Assembly: GCA_963715045.1 (NCBI GenBank)
Contig: CAVQRC010000017.1
Location: 1 to 64,000, forward strand
DNA: 64,000 bases
Direction of reading: 5' to 3'
Origin: CAVQRC01 sp963715045
GTDB taxonomy: Bacteria > Planctomycetota > Planctomycetia > Pirellulales > Lacipirellulaceae
Positions within the stretch are counted from its first letter, which is position 1, and every line of letters starts with the position of its first letter. Positions 45,469 through 53,559 of the stretch are shown here, piece after piece. The position numbers and the translations under genes are program-made. The notes below the pieces were generated by a model. It was not told the DNA's origin, did not search any database, and saw nothing but the letters and a program-made list of their open reading frames with translations.

Positions 45469-45930
45469 ATGATCCTGGCTGCTGCTTTTCGCGTTCGTGT
45501 TTCGTGGCTCACCATTCTCCTGATTTATGGGACACTGCTGGGCTGCGGAGATTCGGGGCCTCGAGTGGTTCCGGTCGCGGGAACGGTCACGCTCGATGGA
45601 GAGCCCGTCGATGGTGCCGGCGTGCTGTTCTCGCCCAGGACGCAGGGACCGTCAGCCTCGGCGACGACCGATCAGGAGGGCCGGTTTCGACTGAAGACGG
45701 GTGATCTCGACGGGGCCGTGGTTGGACAATACGGCGTGATCATCACCAAGAGTGAGTCGGTCGGGGTCGTGGCTGAGGAAGGTGAGGTGTCGGGTAAGCT
45801 GGGGCCGGGTTGGGATCTCATCAATTACCTGCCCGAGGTGTACGGCAATCCCCAGGAGTCGGGACTCGAAGCCACGGTCACCGAGGAGAACAACGACTTC
45901 GCGTTTGAACTGAAATCGAATGCAAAGTGA
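45469..45930 (+). CDS. Small lipoprotein, carboxypeptidase-regulatory-like fold
   Basis: A 153-residue protein. The N-terminus (MILAAAFRVRVSWLTILLIYGTLLGC) is a lipoprotein signal with a Cys in LLGCGD. The mature part starts VVPVAGTVTLDGEPVDGAGVLF and runs TDQEGRFRLKTGDLDGAVVGQYGVIITK, the beta-sandwich seen in the other two small lipoproteins of this window. The later DNYLPEVYGNPQESGL-like segment may be a ligand loop. It lies upstream of a DUF1559 gene, separated by a repeat element, and so forms the third lipoprotein/DUF1559 association. The start at 45469 is chosen from the signal; no strong ribosome site was seen. Confidence 0.8.
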   Translation: MILAAAFRVRVSWLTILLIYGTLLGCGDSGPRVVPVAGTVTLDGEPVDGAGVLFSPRTQGPSASATTDQEGRFRLKTGDLDGAVVGQYGVIITKSESVGVVAEEGEVSGKLGPGWDLINYLPEVYGNPQESGLEATVTEENNDFAFELKSNAK

Positions 45931-45973
45931 GAACGCCCCGCTGCGAAGATGCATCCGGAGTCTTCCGGGGCTC

Positions 45974-46236
45974 GATCCGCCACTCCAACGCGAAATTACA
46001 AATCACAAACAGCAAATCCCAAACAAGTTCCAAAATTGTCAATGACCAAAAACCCAAACAACCCGTCGGCACAGCAAAACTACAAATCTCAAACAACAAA
46101 TCCCAAACAAGCTCCAAGATTTCAATGACCAAAAACCAAAAACCCAGTCTGCCAAAGGTTTGAGATTTGATTTTTGTGGATTGAGATTTGTTTGTCATTT
46201 GGTGCTTGTGATTTGTAATTTAATCCACGCACCGCG
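45974..46236. repeat. AT-rich dispersed repeat, copy 1
   Basis: A 260-base block of clearly lower GC than its neighbours, built of AAATTACAAATCACAA, CAAATCCCAAACAAGC and TCAATGACCAAAAACC units. It has a perfect 16-base inverted repeat AAATTACAAATCACAA at 45993-46008 and 46206-46221. Its ends match those of copies 2 and 3. It separates the lipoprotein and DUF1559 genes. Confidence 0.85.
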
Positions 46237-46281
46237 TCATCATTTCACACTGGCAAATCGTACCACCCTCCCAGCCCTCCG

Positions 46282-47241
46282 ATGACTCCGCCCACTCGCG
46301 TCTGCCGTTCCGCCTTTACGCTGGTCGAGTTACTGGTCGTGATTGCGATCATCGGGATTCTCGTGGCCTTACTGCTGCCTGCGGTGCAGTCGGCCCGTGA
46401 CAGCGCTCAGCGGGCGGCCTGCTCGAACAACCTCCGCCAACTCGGCCTGGCGTTGGGGATGTACGACGACAACCACGAGACGTATCCGCCAGGTGCGTTC
46501 TGGTACGCGGCCGAATTTCCCCGGACCTTTTCCGTGTTTCGCGGAGGCCTCCTGATCCGCGTGTTGCCTTATATCGAAGAGCAGCCGACGTACGACATGT
46601 TTGACTTCGAGCGGGAAGTTGACGGGCAATTGATACCCGGTACCGATCGGCAGATCGCGACGGTCGTTGTCGAAACGTTTCTCTGCCCGGGCGACGATCG
46701 ATCGGAGATCGCGCACGATCGGGCCTTGCACAACTATGCGGGAACGAAGGGGCCGTCGCAGCACATCAACAACTCGAACTGCTCGTGCGCCACCTGGAAC
46801 TCCTGGAATCAGCAGTACGCGACCCGCAGCTATGAGAATTTCTGGGCGGTCGACGACTATGCGGGTGTGTTTACGCGGATGTCTTTCGCGACAGGCCAGC
46901 GAAACATCCCCGACGGCTTGACCAAGACGATCTTCATGGGCGAAGTTCGACCGCATTGCTCGGTGCATGCGGCTAACGGATGGGCCCTGAGCAACAACGG
47001 GCAGGGATTGATTTCGACGATCGTCCCGATCAACAGCGACACCTGTCACCCGGATGACGCAGACGGATGCCGGCGACCCTGCAACTGGAATGTCGAGCTG
47101 GGATTCAAGTCACCTCATCCGGGCGGCGTGTTCGTGCTGATGGGCGATGCCTCGGTCCATTTTCTGGGCGACTACATCGACATGCAGTTGTATCAGGCGC
47201 TCGGCGGAAAGTCGGATGGAATTGCCGCCGATCTACCGTGA
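46282..47241 (+). CDS. DUF1559 protein with type II pseudopilin N-terminus
   Basis: A 319-residue protein beginning MTPPTRVCRSAFTLVELLVV, with the pseudopilin helix IAIIGILVALLLPAVQSARD. The DUF1559 body follows (CSNNLRQLGLALGMYDDNHE, VVETFLCPGDDRS) and the signature ending SPHPGGVFVLMGDASVHFLG. It is rich in cysteine in the middle (NNSNCSCATW), more so than the other two copies. AT-rich repeat blocks lie on both sides, so its promoter must be close to or inside copy 1. There is no ribosome site of note at the ATG. It is the third DUF1559 gene in the window. Confidence 0.93.
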   Translation: MTPPTRVCRSAFTLVELLVVIAIIGILVALLLPAVQSARDSAQRAACSNNLRQLGLALGMYDDNHETYPPGAFWYAAEFPRTFSVFRGGLLIRVLPYIEEQPTYDMFDFEREVDGQLIPGTDRQIATVVVETFLCPGDDRSEIAHDRALHNYAGTKGPSQHINNSNCSCATWNSWNQQYATRSYENFWAVDDYAGVFTRMSFATGQRNIPDGLTKTIFMGEVRPHCSVHAANGWALSNNGQGLISTIVPINSDTCHPDDADGCRRPCNWNVELGFKSPHPGGVFVLMGDASVHFLGDYIDMQLYQALGGKSDGIAADLP

Positions 47242-47243
47242 GG

Positions 47244-47417
47244 AACGCTGCGCGTTAAATTACAAATTTCAAACAACAAATCACAAACAAATTTCAATAC
47301 AGAAAAATCAAATCTCAAACTTTGAGGTAGCCGGAGATGGTTGGATTTTTGGTCATTGGAATTTGGAGCTTGTTTGGGATTTGTAGTTTGGGATTTGTGA
47401 TTTCAAAGTCGAGTGGC
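47244..47417 (+). repeat. AT-rich dispersed repeat, copy 2 (left arm)
   Basis: It begins ACGCTGCGCGTTAAATTACAAAT and ends TGATTTCAAAGTCGAGTGGCGG. Both ends, and several internal blocks (AAAAATCAAATCTCAAACTT, TTTTTGGTCATTG, TTGGAGCTTGTTTGG), reappear inverted in copy 3 at 48103-48374. Together they flank the EF-hand lipoprotein gene like a large inverted repeat. Confidence 0.85.
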
Positions 47418-47471
47418 GGACAGAATCTCGAAAGACTCTCGATGCGGCCTTGCAGCTTAAGGATGAAATGA

Positions 47472-48050
47472 ATGCAAATCAGCCAGACAGCGCGAATCAC
47501 GACGCCCTTGATCCTCCTGGGGTGTCTCTCGTGCGGGTCGGAAGTCACGTCGCAGATGACGAACTTCACACCGACCCAGGCCGCCGAGGCCGCCTTGGCG
47601 ACGTACGACAAGAACAACGACGGGAACATCGACACGGTGGAGCTCGAGGCCAGCCCCGCGCTTGTGGTCGGAATGCGTCGCCTTGATCTTAACAGCGACG
47701 GCAACCTGTCCCAGGATGAAATCGCGGCCCGGTTTGAGGCTTACAAAACACAGTCGGACATCGTAGCGACCCAGGTTCAAGTCGTTTCCCGACGGCGTCA
47801 GCCGGAGGCAGGTGCACGCGTCGTGCTCGCGCCCGAGCCGTTCATGGGCGAAGGCTTACAGAACTACGTCTGCGAGACCGGCGCCGACGGCACTGGCTAT
47901 CCCAATGGCGAGACGGTGTCGATGCCGGGGCTCCCGGCCGGCTTCTACAAAGTCACGATTACTCCGTCCGGGGGCGCGGCCATCGTCCGAGGCTGCGAAC
48001 TGGCCGATGACAACCCTGAGGCCAACCGGATCACTTTCCAGCTCGATTAG
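47472..48050 (+). CDS. EF-hand lipoprotein flanked by inverted repeats
   Basis: A 192-residue protein. A lipoprotein signal (TARITTPLILLGCLSCGS) is followed by two EF-hand loops, DKNNDGNIDTVEL and DLNSDGNLSQDEI, which should bind Ca2+. A C-terminal beta-rich part (VVLAPEPFMGEGL, GLPAGFYKVTITPSGG) resembles the small carboxypeptidase-regulatory-like fold of the neighbouring lipoproteins. The mature protein probably sits in the outer envelope and binds calcium; nothing points to an enzyme. Inverted copies of an AT-rich repeat lie on both sides at nearly equal distance (about 55 bases), so the gene looks like cargo between two copies of an element. Confidence 0.78.
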   Translation: MQISQTARITTPLILLGCLSCGSEVTSQMTNFTPTQAAEAALATYDKNNDGNIDTVELEASPALVVGMRRLDLNSDGNLSQDEIAARFEAYKTQSDIVATQVQVVSRRRQPEAGARVVLAPEPFMGEGLQNYVCETGADGTGYPNGETVSMPGLPAGFYKVTITPSGGAAIVRGCELADDNPEANRITFQLD

Positions 48051-48102
48051 CGCCGCGGGACCGGCAACTGCGAAGCCGCCACCAGGGCGGTTCGATCGGT
48101 TA

Positions 48103-48374
48103 ACCGCCACTCGACTTCAAAATCACAAATTACAAATTACAAATCCCAAACAAGCTCCAATTTCCAATGACCCAAAACTCAAACACCCCGTCGTGAAAGC
48201 AAAATTACAAATCTCAAACAACAAATTCCAAACAAGCTCCAAGATTTCAATGACCAAAAACCCAAACAACCTGTTCGCCTGAAAGTTTGAGATTTGATTT
48301 TTGTTGGTTTGAAGATTTGTTTGTGCGAGCTTTGTTGCTGAAGTTGAGATGATTTGTAATTTAATACGCGCAGC
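48103..48374 (-). repeat. AT-rich dispersed repeat, copy 3 (right arm)
   Basis: Read on the minus strand it starts CAACGCTGCGCGTATTAAAT and ends GAAGTCGAGTGGCGGTTAAC, the same as copy 2, but is about 100 bases longer through internal repetition. It is inverted with respect to copy 2 across the EF-hand gene. Confidence 0.85.
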
Positions 48375-48406
48375 GTTGCAATCCTCGATCGGTATTTCGC
48401 AACCCC

Positions 48407-49276
48407 ATGCTCCGCACTTGCTACTTCATCGCGTTCTCCCTGCTCCTGGCCTCGGACGCTCTGGCTGCCGACAAGCTGCGGTGCCTGATCGTCGACGGGC
48501 AAAACAACCATGACTGGAAAGCCACGACACCGGTCCTCGAGAAGCACTTCACGGCCAGCGGCCGATTCGACGTCGACGTCGCGACGTCTCCCCCACCCAG
48601 GCACGACCTGTCGGACTTTCGCCCCAGGTTCCGCGACTACGACGTCGTGGTCAGCAACTACAACGGGGAACCGTGGTCGGACGCGACCCGCGAAGATTTC
48701 GAGGCCTATGTTCGCGGCGGTGGCGGGTTCGTCTCGATTCACGCGGCCGACAATTCGTTCCCCCAGTGGTCGGAGTACAACGAGATGATCGGCCTCGGGG
48801 GCTGGGGCGGCCGCAACGAGAGGTGGGGTCCGTACGTCTACCTCAAAGACGGATCGCTGGTTCGCGACGAGTCGTCCGGCTCAGGAGGCTATCACGGACC
48901 GCAGCACGAATTTATCGTCCAGACTCAGAATCCGGACCATCCCATCATGCGGGGGCTGCCACTCGAGTGGCTGCACGCCAAGGATGAACTGTACGCCCGC
49001 CTGCGTGGGCCTGCCGAACGGATGGAGGTCCTCGCGACTGCCTACGCCGGCCCGGACCGCGGCGGAACCAGCCGCGACGAACCGATGCTGATGGCCCTCC
49101 GCTACGGCGACGGCCGGGTGTTTCACACCACGCTCGGGCATGCCGACTACTCCATGAAATGCGTCGGCTTCATCGTCACGACTCTCCGCGGCGCGGAGTG
49201 GGCGGCGACCGGAGATGTCACCATCCCGGTTCCCGAAGATTTTCCAACCAGCGAAGCCTCGCGGTCGCGGGAATAG
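48407..49276 (+). CDS. Exported ThuA-domain protein
   Basis: A 289-residue protein with a signal peptide (TCYFIAFSLLLASDALAA). The ThuA fold (class I glutamine-amidotransferase-like) is shown by LRCLIVDGQNNHDWKATTPV, YDVVVSNYNGEPWSD, VRGGGGFVSIHAADNSFPQW, HEFIVQTQNPDHPIMRGLP, and GDGRVFHTTLGHADYSMKCV. ThuA proteins are linked to trehalose and other disaccharide breakdown, and in planctomycetes to sulfatase and Gfo/Idh/MocA clusters. It ends 2 bases before the third copy of the 81-bp palindromic element. No partner gene of that kind is next to it; the kinase gene follows on the same strand. Confidence 0.9.
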   Translation: MLRTCYFIAFSLLLASDALAADKLRCLIVDGQNNHDWKATTPVLEKHFTASGRFDVDVATSPPPRHDLSDFRPRFRDYDVVVSNYNGEPWSDATREDFEAYVRGGGGFVSIHAADNSFPQWSEYNEMIGLGGWGGRNERWGPYVYLKDGSLVRDESSGSGGYHGPQHEFIVQTQNPDHPIMRGLPLEWLHAKDELYARLRGPAERMEVLATAYAGPDRGGTSRDEPMLMALRYGDGRVFHTTLGHADYSMKCVGFIVTTLRGAEWAATGDVTIPVPEDFPTSEASRSRE

Positions 49277-49278
49277 GT

Positions 49279-49359
49279 ACCTATCCTAAAACCTCAGTGA
49301 ACGTATCCCGCGGCCGGGTAATTTGGTTGCTGAATCCAATTCTGGGATCGGCTCGAAGA
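49279..49359 (+). repeat. 81-bp palindromic element, single copy between ThuA and the kinase
   Basis: Aligns without gaps to the 20966-21046 copy at roughly 80% by eye. It starts 2 bases after the ThuA stop codon and ends 42 bases before the kinase start (49402). Ends are ACCTATCC and GGGATCGGCTCGAAGA. Its orientation relative to the gene downstream is the same as for the other copies. Confidence 0.9.
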
Positions 49360-49401
49360 CATTCGTTCGATGCTCGACACGCTGTGACCGGGCGATAGCC
49401 G

Positions 49402-52400
49402 ATGACGTCCCGCGACACCCGACAGCAGCAGTTGCTAGCAGCCCGGGCCGAACTCGAGCGACGGATCCGCGCTGGCGAACGCTGGGTCTGCGTCGACTTG
49501 CTCGCACGCCACGCAGACCTCGAGAGCGACGACGACTGCGTCCTGGAACTCGTGTATGCCGAGTACGCGATGCTCGAAGAGATCGGCCAGGCCGTTCCAG
49601 CCGACGAGTTCTATCGCCGGTTCCCTGAGATTCGTCCGCGGCTGAGTCGGATCGTCGAACTGCATCGCGTCATGGATGCCGACCCCCAAGACGTCAGCGT
49701 TCTGGACGTCACGCTCGATACGCCGCCCGTATTCGAATTGACGCGGCCGATCGGACCCGTCGCACAGGTCCCGCTGCCGACGATTTCCAGTGACTACGAA
49801 ATCGACGCCGAGATTGGTAGCGGAGGGATGGGGGTCGTTTATAAGGCCCGCCACTTGCGGCTCGGCCGGACGGTCGCCCTCAAAATGATCCGCTCGCCGG
49901 TGGCCAGCGGAGAGCAATTGGCCCGCCTCCAGCAGGAAGCGGAAACGGTCGCCCGGCTCGAACACCCCCAGATCGTGTCGATCTACGAAATCGGCACCTG
50001 GCAGGGATGTCCGTTCCTGTCCCTCGAGTACGTCGACGGCGGTAGCCTCAGCGAAAAGCTGGGCGGAAAGCCGCTACCCGCCGACGAAGCGGTGATGCTC
50101 GCGGAGAAGATTGCCCGCGGCGTGCAGTTTGCCCACGAGAACGGCGTGATCCACCGTGACCTCAAGCCGGCCAACATCCTGCTGTCGTCTACTGGCGAGC
50201 CCAAAATCACCGATTTCGGGCTGGCGAAGCAGTTGCAGACCGTGGCCGGAGAACAGGCGTTCGAGTTGACGCAGACGGGGGCCGTGCTCGGCACGCCGTG
50301 CTACATGGCGCCGGAGCAGGCGGGTGGGCACCGTCGCGCGATCGGACCTGCTGCCGATGTCTACGCCGTCGGAGCGGTGTTGTACGAGATGCTGACCGGC
50401 CGTCCGCCGTTTCGTGGCGAGTCGACGCTCGAGACACTCGATCAGATTCGTCAGCACGATCCGATCGCCCCGCGGCGGTTGCGGCCAGCGCTCCCCCGCG
50501 ATGTCGAGACGATCTGCCTGAAGTGCCTCGAGAAGGATCCCTCGCAACGGTACGCGTCGGCCGCGGCGCTGGCCAGCGACCTGGCCCGGTTTCGGGCCGG
50601 CGAGCCGATCGCGGCCCGGCCGGTCGGCAGGCTCGAGCGGGTCGCGAAATGGGCCCGCCGCCGCCCCGCGGTCGCCGCGTTGCTGGCCGCCCTGTTGATC
50701 GTGACCGCCGCCGGGCTGGGCGGTGTTCTATCCCAGTGGTGGCGGGCCGAAGCGAGCCTCGTCGTCGAGCAGCAATTGCGGCAGCAAGCCGAAACGAACC
50801 TCTATTTCCAGCAGATCGCCACGGCCCATCGCGACCTGCTGGCCGGAGACGCAGCCGCCGCGGAAGAGCTCCTCGCCGAGTGCCGCGGCGAGATGCGGCA
50901 CTGGGAGTGGGACTTCCTCCATCGCATGTGTCAGCAATACGTCGCAACGCTTTCAACACCCACGATGCGACCCAGGTTGATCGCGTACACGCCGGATGCA
51001 AGTCAGATCGTCACGGTGGCAGCGGCTGGCGGTGCCGATCAACCGGGGGAGATCTTAGTCTTTGCGGCAACGACAGGCTTGCTCGAGCGGCGACTCGAAG
51101 TCGCGGGGGGTGAGGTGACGGCAGCCGCCCTGGAGCCCGACGGCGTCCGTCTGGCGGTTGCGTTGGGGCTCGGGCAACCGGGGCATCGTGTGGCCACGAT
51201 TTCGATCTGGGATCTAACCGAGGGTATCGAACTTCGGTCGTTCCCTGCCGGGGGCGGTGAAATCCTCGCAATCGGTTTCGCACCTGGCGGCCAGCAGCTA
51301 GCCACAGGCAGCGACAAGGGTGTGGTCCGGCTGTGGAACTCGACGAGCGGCGAGTGCGCGCAGACGATCGCCGGGCATCAGGCGGCGGTGACGGATGTCG
51401 CCTACAACCCGACCGGCGATTGGGTTGCCTCGGCGTCACTCGATGCCACGGTCCGCGTATGGAGCACCAACGACGGGCAGATGAAATTCCATCTGCCGGG
51501 GAGCCGGGGTCGTCTCGCCGTGGGATTCAGCCCGGACGGACGGAAGCTGATCACCGGAGGTTATCTCGGCAGCGTCCAGGTGTGGGACTTTACGGACAAG
51601 CCGCTCAAGCCGCACATCCATCACGTCGATATGGCTTCCGCAATCCACGACGTCGCGTTCGACCCGGACGGTCGCATGATTGCGGGCGCCGATTCGTCAG
51701 GAACCGTCTATGTGTGGGATGTCGTCACCCGCGACGTCGCGATGGTTCTCCGCGGCTTGAAGTCGCCCGTTCAGGGGTTGGCCTTCAGCCCTAACGGAGT
51801 TCGCATCGCGGCAGTTGGCCAGGACGGTCGCGGGCTGGTGTGGGACATGATGTCAGCCCTGCAACCGCACGTGATTCAAGACGGCCCCGGATACGTGGCC
51901 GATTTCGCGTACGATCCCCGCAGCGAACGGCTCGTTTTCGCCCCGACGGCGAATCCCGAAAACCCGCGGCAGACGGATTTCACCGTCCGCCTGTTCGATA
52001 CGTTGCGGGATCGCACGATCGAAGACTTTCGGGGGCACCGCGACTGGCTCGTGGGTGTGGCGTTCGGTGACGACGGCCGTCAATTCGCGACGGCCGGTCG
52101 CGACGACACGATACGGATCTGGGATGCCGACCGCGGCGTACCGCTGCAGGTGATCGAGGTCGGTCCGTCCCCGGTCACGCGGTTGCTCTACGCGGGCCCC
52201 GAGATCGTTGTCGCCGCGGCCGACGGAAGCGTTCGCCGCTTCGATCCCGGCAGCGGTCGCGAGACATGGGCGTACGGCGGCAATCAAGCCGCAGTCACGT
52301 CGCTCGCCTTTTCGACGCCACGGCGACTCCTCGCATCTGGAAGCGATCGCGGAGACGTCTGCGTCTGGAGACTCGACGAACGCCAGCCGGTGGCCACGCA

Positions 52401-53559
52401 CTCCCTGCGGCAGCCAATTGCCGAACTTGCCTTCCACCCTCGCCGCGAGCTCCTTGCAATCGCCGCCGGCAATGCGGTGGAATTTCGCCACCCGAGGTCG
52501 CCGAGCCCGGACGTGCCGCTGGCGGGACCGCGACTCGTCGGCCACAGCGGCCCGATTACGGGCCTCGCATTCACACCCGACGGGCAGCGGTTAGCGACCG
52601 CCAGCGAGGATCAAACGGTCCGGCTGTGGGATGTGGCCACCGGGAAGACGGCCCTCACGCTTCGAGAGCGGGCGATCACCGTGCATACGTTGCGATTCCG
52701 TCCTGATGGCCAGGAACTGTCGGCAGCCAGCGGCGAAGACATCATCCAATGGAGCACGACGCCACCCCCGCCCGAGACGATCGCGGCCCGCGCCAGCAAC
52801 TGGCAGATTGGTTCGGTCGAGTGGCACCGGGTTCAGGCGAACGCCTGCCACACCCAGACGAACTGGCCCGCGGCGTTGATCCACCGTCGTCGGGCGATCG
52901 CGATTCTCGAGAATCTGCTCGGTGCGGCTCCCCGCGATCCGATGCTCGGCAACTACTTCGCCCGTGCGCTCTGGGGGTTGGGAAGCACGCTGTATCAGTC
53001 CGGTGCCCACGCCGAGGGCTATGAGCAGGTGCGGCTGGCCACCGAAGTCTGGCAGGGTGTTCTCACGCCCGATGCCATCGCTGCCAGCGGCCTCACCGCG
53101 GAACACGTCGCAGCGTTTCGCGAGTCGTTATTCTTCGCCCACCTCGACGCGTGTCGGATGCTCAATGAACAAGGGCAGGATGGGAGCGCACACGTTCGTT
53201 CTGCCCGGAACTACAGCCCGCATACGCATGCCAGTAATTTTCAGCTCGCCCAGGTAATGGTTCGCGTGACGGACCCGGCTGCCTTCGATGCAGCGGCGGC
53301 GACGCGACTGGCCGAAGCCGCGGTGGCGGCCCAGCCGCAGCAGGCGATCTACTGGAACACGCTGGCCGCGGTTCAATTTCGCGCCGGCCACTACTGGGCC
53401 GCGGCCGCGGCCTTTCTGAAGTCGAAGCAGCTCGCCGAACAGATGTTCGGCGTCGAGCAAACGGTCGTCCCGTTGGGGAAATGGGAATTTGGTCCCCCGC
53501 GCGGGTGGCCGAGTGGATGGCCCGGGATTTCAGCATCGCAAACGCCGCCGCCACCCTAG
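49402..53559 (+). CDS. Ser/Thr protein kinase with transmembrane helix and WD40 repeats
   Basis: A 1385-residue protein. A 130-residue N-terminal helical part precedes the kinase domain (about 135-410) with GSGGMGVVYKAR (glycine loop), ALKMI (Lys), VIHRDLKPANILL (catalytic loop), TDFGLAKQL (DFG) and GTPCYMAPEQAG. A transmembrane helix at about 426-446 (LLAALLIVTAAGLGGVLSQWW) leads to a long WD40 array to about residue 1120 (for example TGSDKGVVRLWNSTSGECAQ, TASEDQTVRLWDVATGK). The last 250 residues are helical, TPR-like. The kinase should be cytoplasmic and the WD40 array across the membrane or at the surface, as in other planctomycete kinases. All catalytic residues are present, so it should be active; its substrate is unknown. 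The ends of this gene and of the convergent metalloprotease gene overlap by 30 bases. Confidence 0.93.
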   Translation: MTSRDTRQQQLLAARAELERRIRAGERWVCVDLLARHADLESDDDCVLELVYAEYAMLEEIGQAVPADEFYRRFPEIRPRLSRIVELHRVMDADPQDVSVLDVTLDTPPVFELTRPIGPVAQVPLPTISSDYEIDAEIGSGGMGVVYKARHLRLGRTVALKMIRSPVASGEQLARLQQEAETVARLEHPQIVSIYEIGTWQGCPFLSLEYVDGGSLSEKLGGKPLPADEAVMLAEKIARGVQFAHENGVIHRDLKPANILLSSTGEPKITDFGLAKQLQTVAGEQAFELTQTGAVLGTPCYMAPEQAGGHRRAIGPAADVYAVGAVLYEMLTGRPPFRGESTLETLDQIRQHDPIAPRRLRPALPRDVETICLKCLEKDPSQRYASAAALASDLARFRAGEPIAARPVGRLERVAKWARRRPAVAALLAALLIVTAAGLGGVLSQWWRAEASLVVEQQLRQQAETNLYFQQIATAHRDLLAGDAAAAEELLAECRGEMRHWEWDFLHRMCQQYVATLSTPTMRPRLIAYTPDASQIVTVAAAGGADQPGEILVFAATTGLLERRLEVAGGEVTAAALEPDGVRLAVALGLGQPGHRVATISIWDLTEGIELRSFPAGGGEILAIGFAPGGQQLATGSDKGVVRLWNSTSGECAQTIAGHQAAVTDVAYNPTGDWVASASLDATVRVWSTNDGQMKFHLPGSRGRLAVGFSPDGRKLITGGYLGSVQVWDFTDKPLKPHIHHVDMASAIHDVAFDPDGRMIAGADSSGTVYVWDVVTRDVAMVLRGLKSPVQGLAFSPNGVRIAAVGQDGRGLVWDMMSALQPHVIQDGPGYVADFAYDPRSERLVFAPTANPENPRQTDFTVRLFDTLRDRTIEDFRGHRDWLVGVAFGDDGRQFATAGRDDTIRIWDADRGVPLQVIEVGPSPVTRLLYAGPEIVVAAADGSVRRFDPGSGRETWAYGGNQAAVTSLAFSTPRRLLASGSDRGDVCVWRLDERQPVATHSLRQPIAELAFHPRRELLAIAAGNAVEFRHPRSPSPDVPLAGPRLVGHSGPITGLAFTPDGQRLATASEDQTVRLWDVATGKTALTLRERAITVHTLRFRPDGQELSAASGEDIIQWSTTPPPPETIAARASNWQIGSVEWHRVQANACHTQTNWPAALIHRRRAIAILENLLGAAPRDPMLGNYFARALWGLGSTLYQSGAHAEGYEQVRLATEVWQGVLTPDAIAASGLTAEHVAAFRESLFFAHLDACRMLNEQGQDGSAHVRSARNYSPHTHASNFQLAQVMVRVTDPAAFDAAAATRLAEAAVAAQPQQAIYWNTLAAVQFRAGHYWAAAAAFLKSKQLAEQMFGVEQTVVPLGKWEFGPPRGWPSGWPGISASQTPPPP

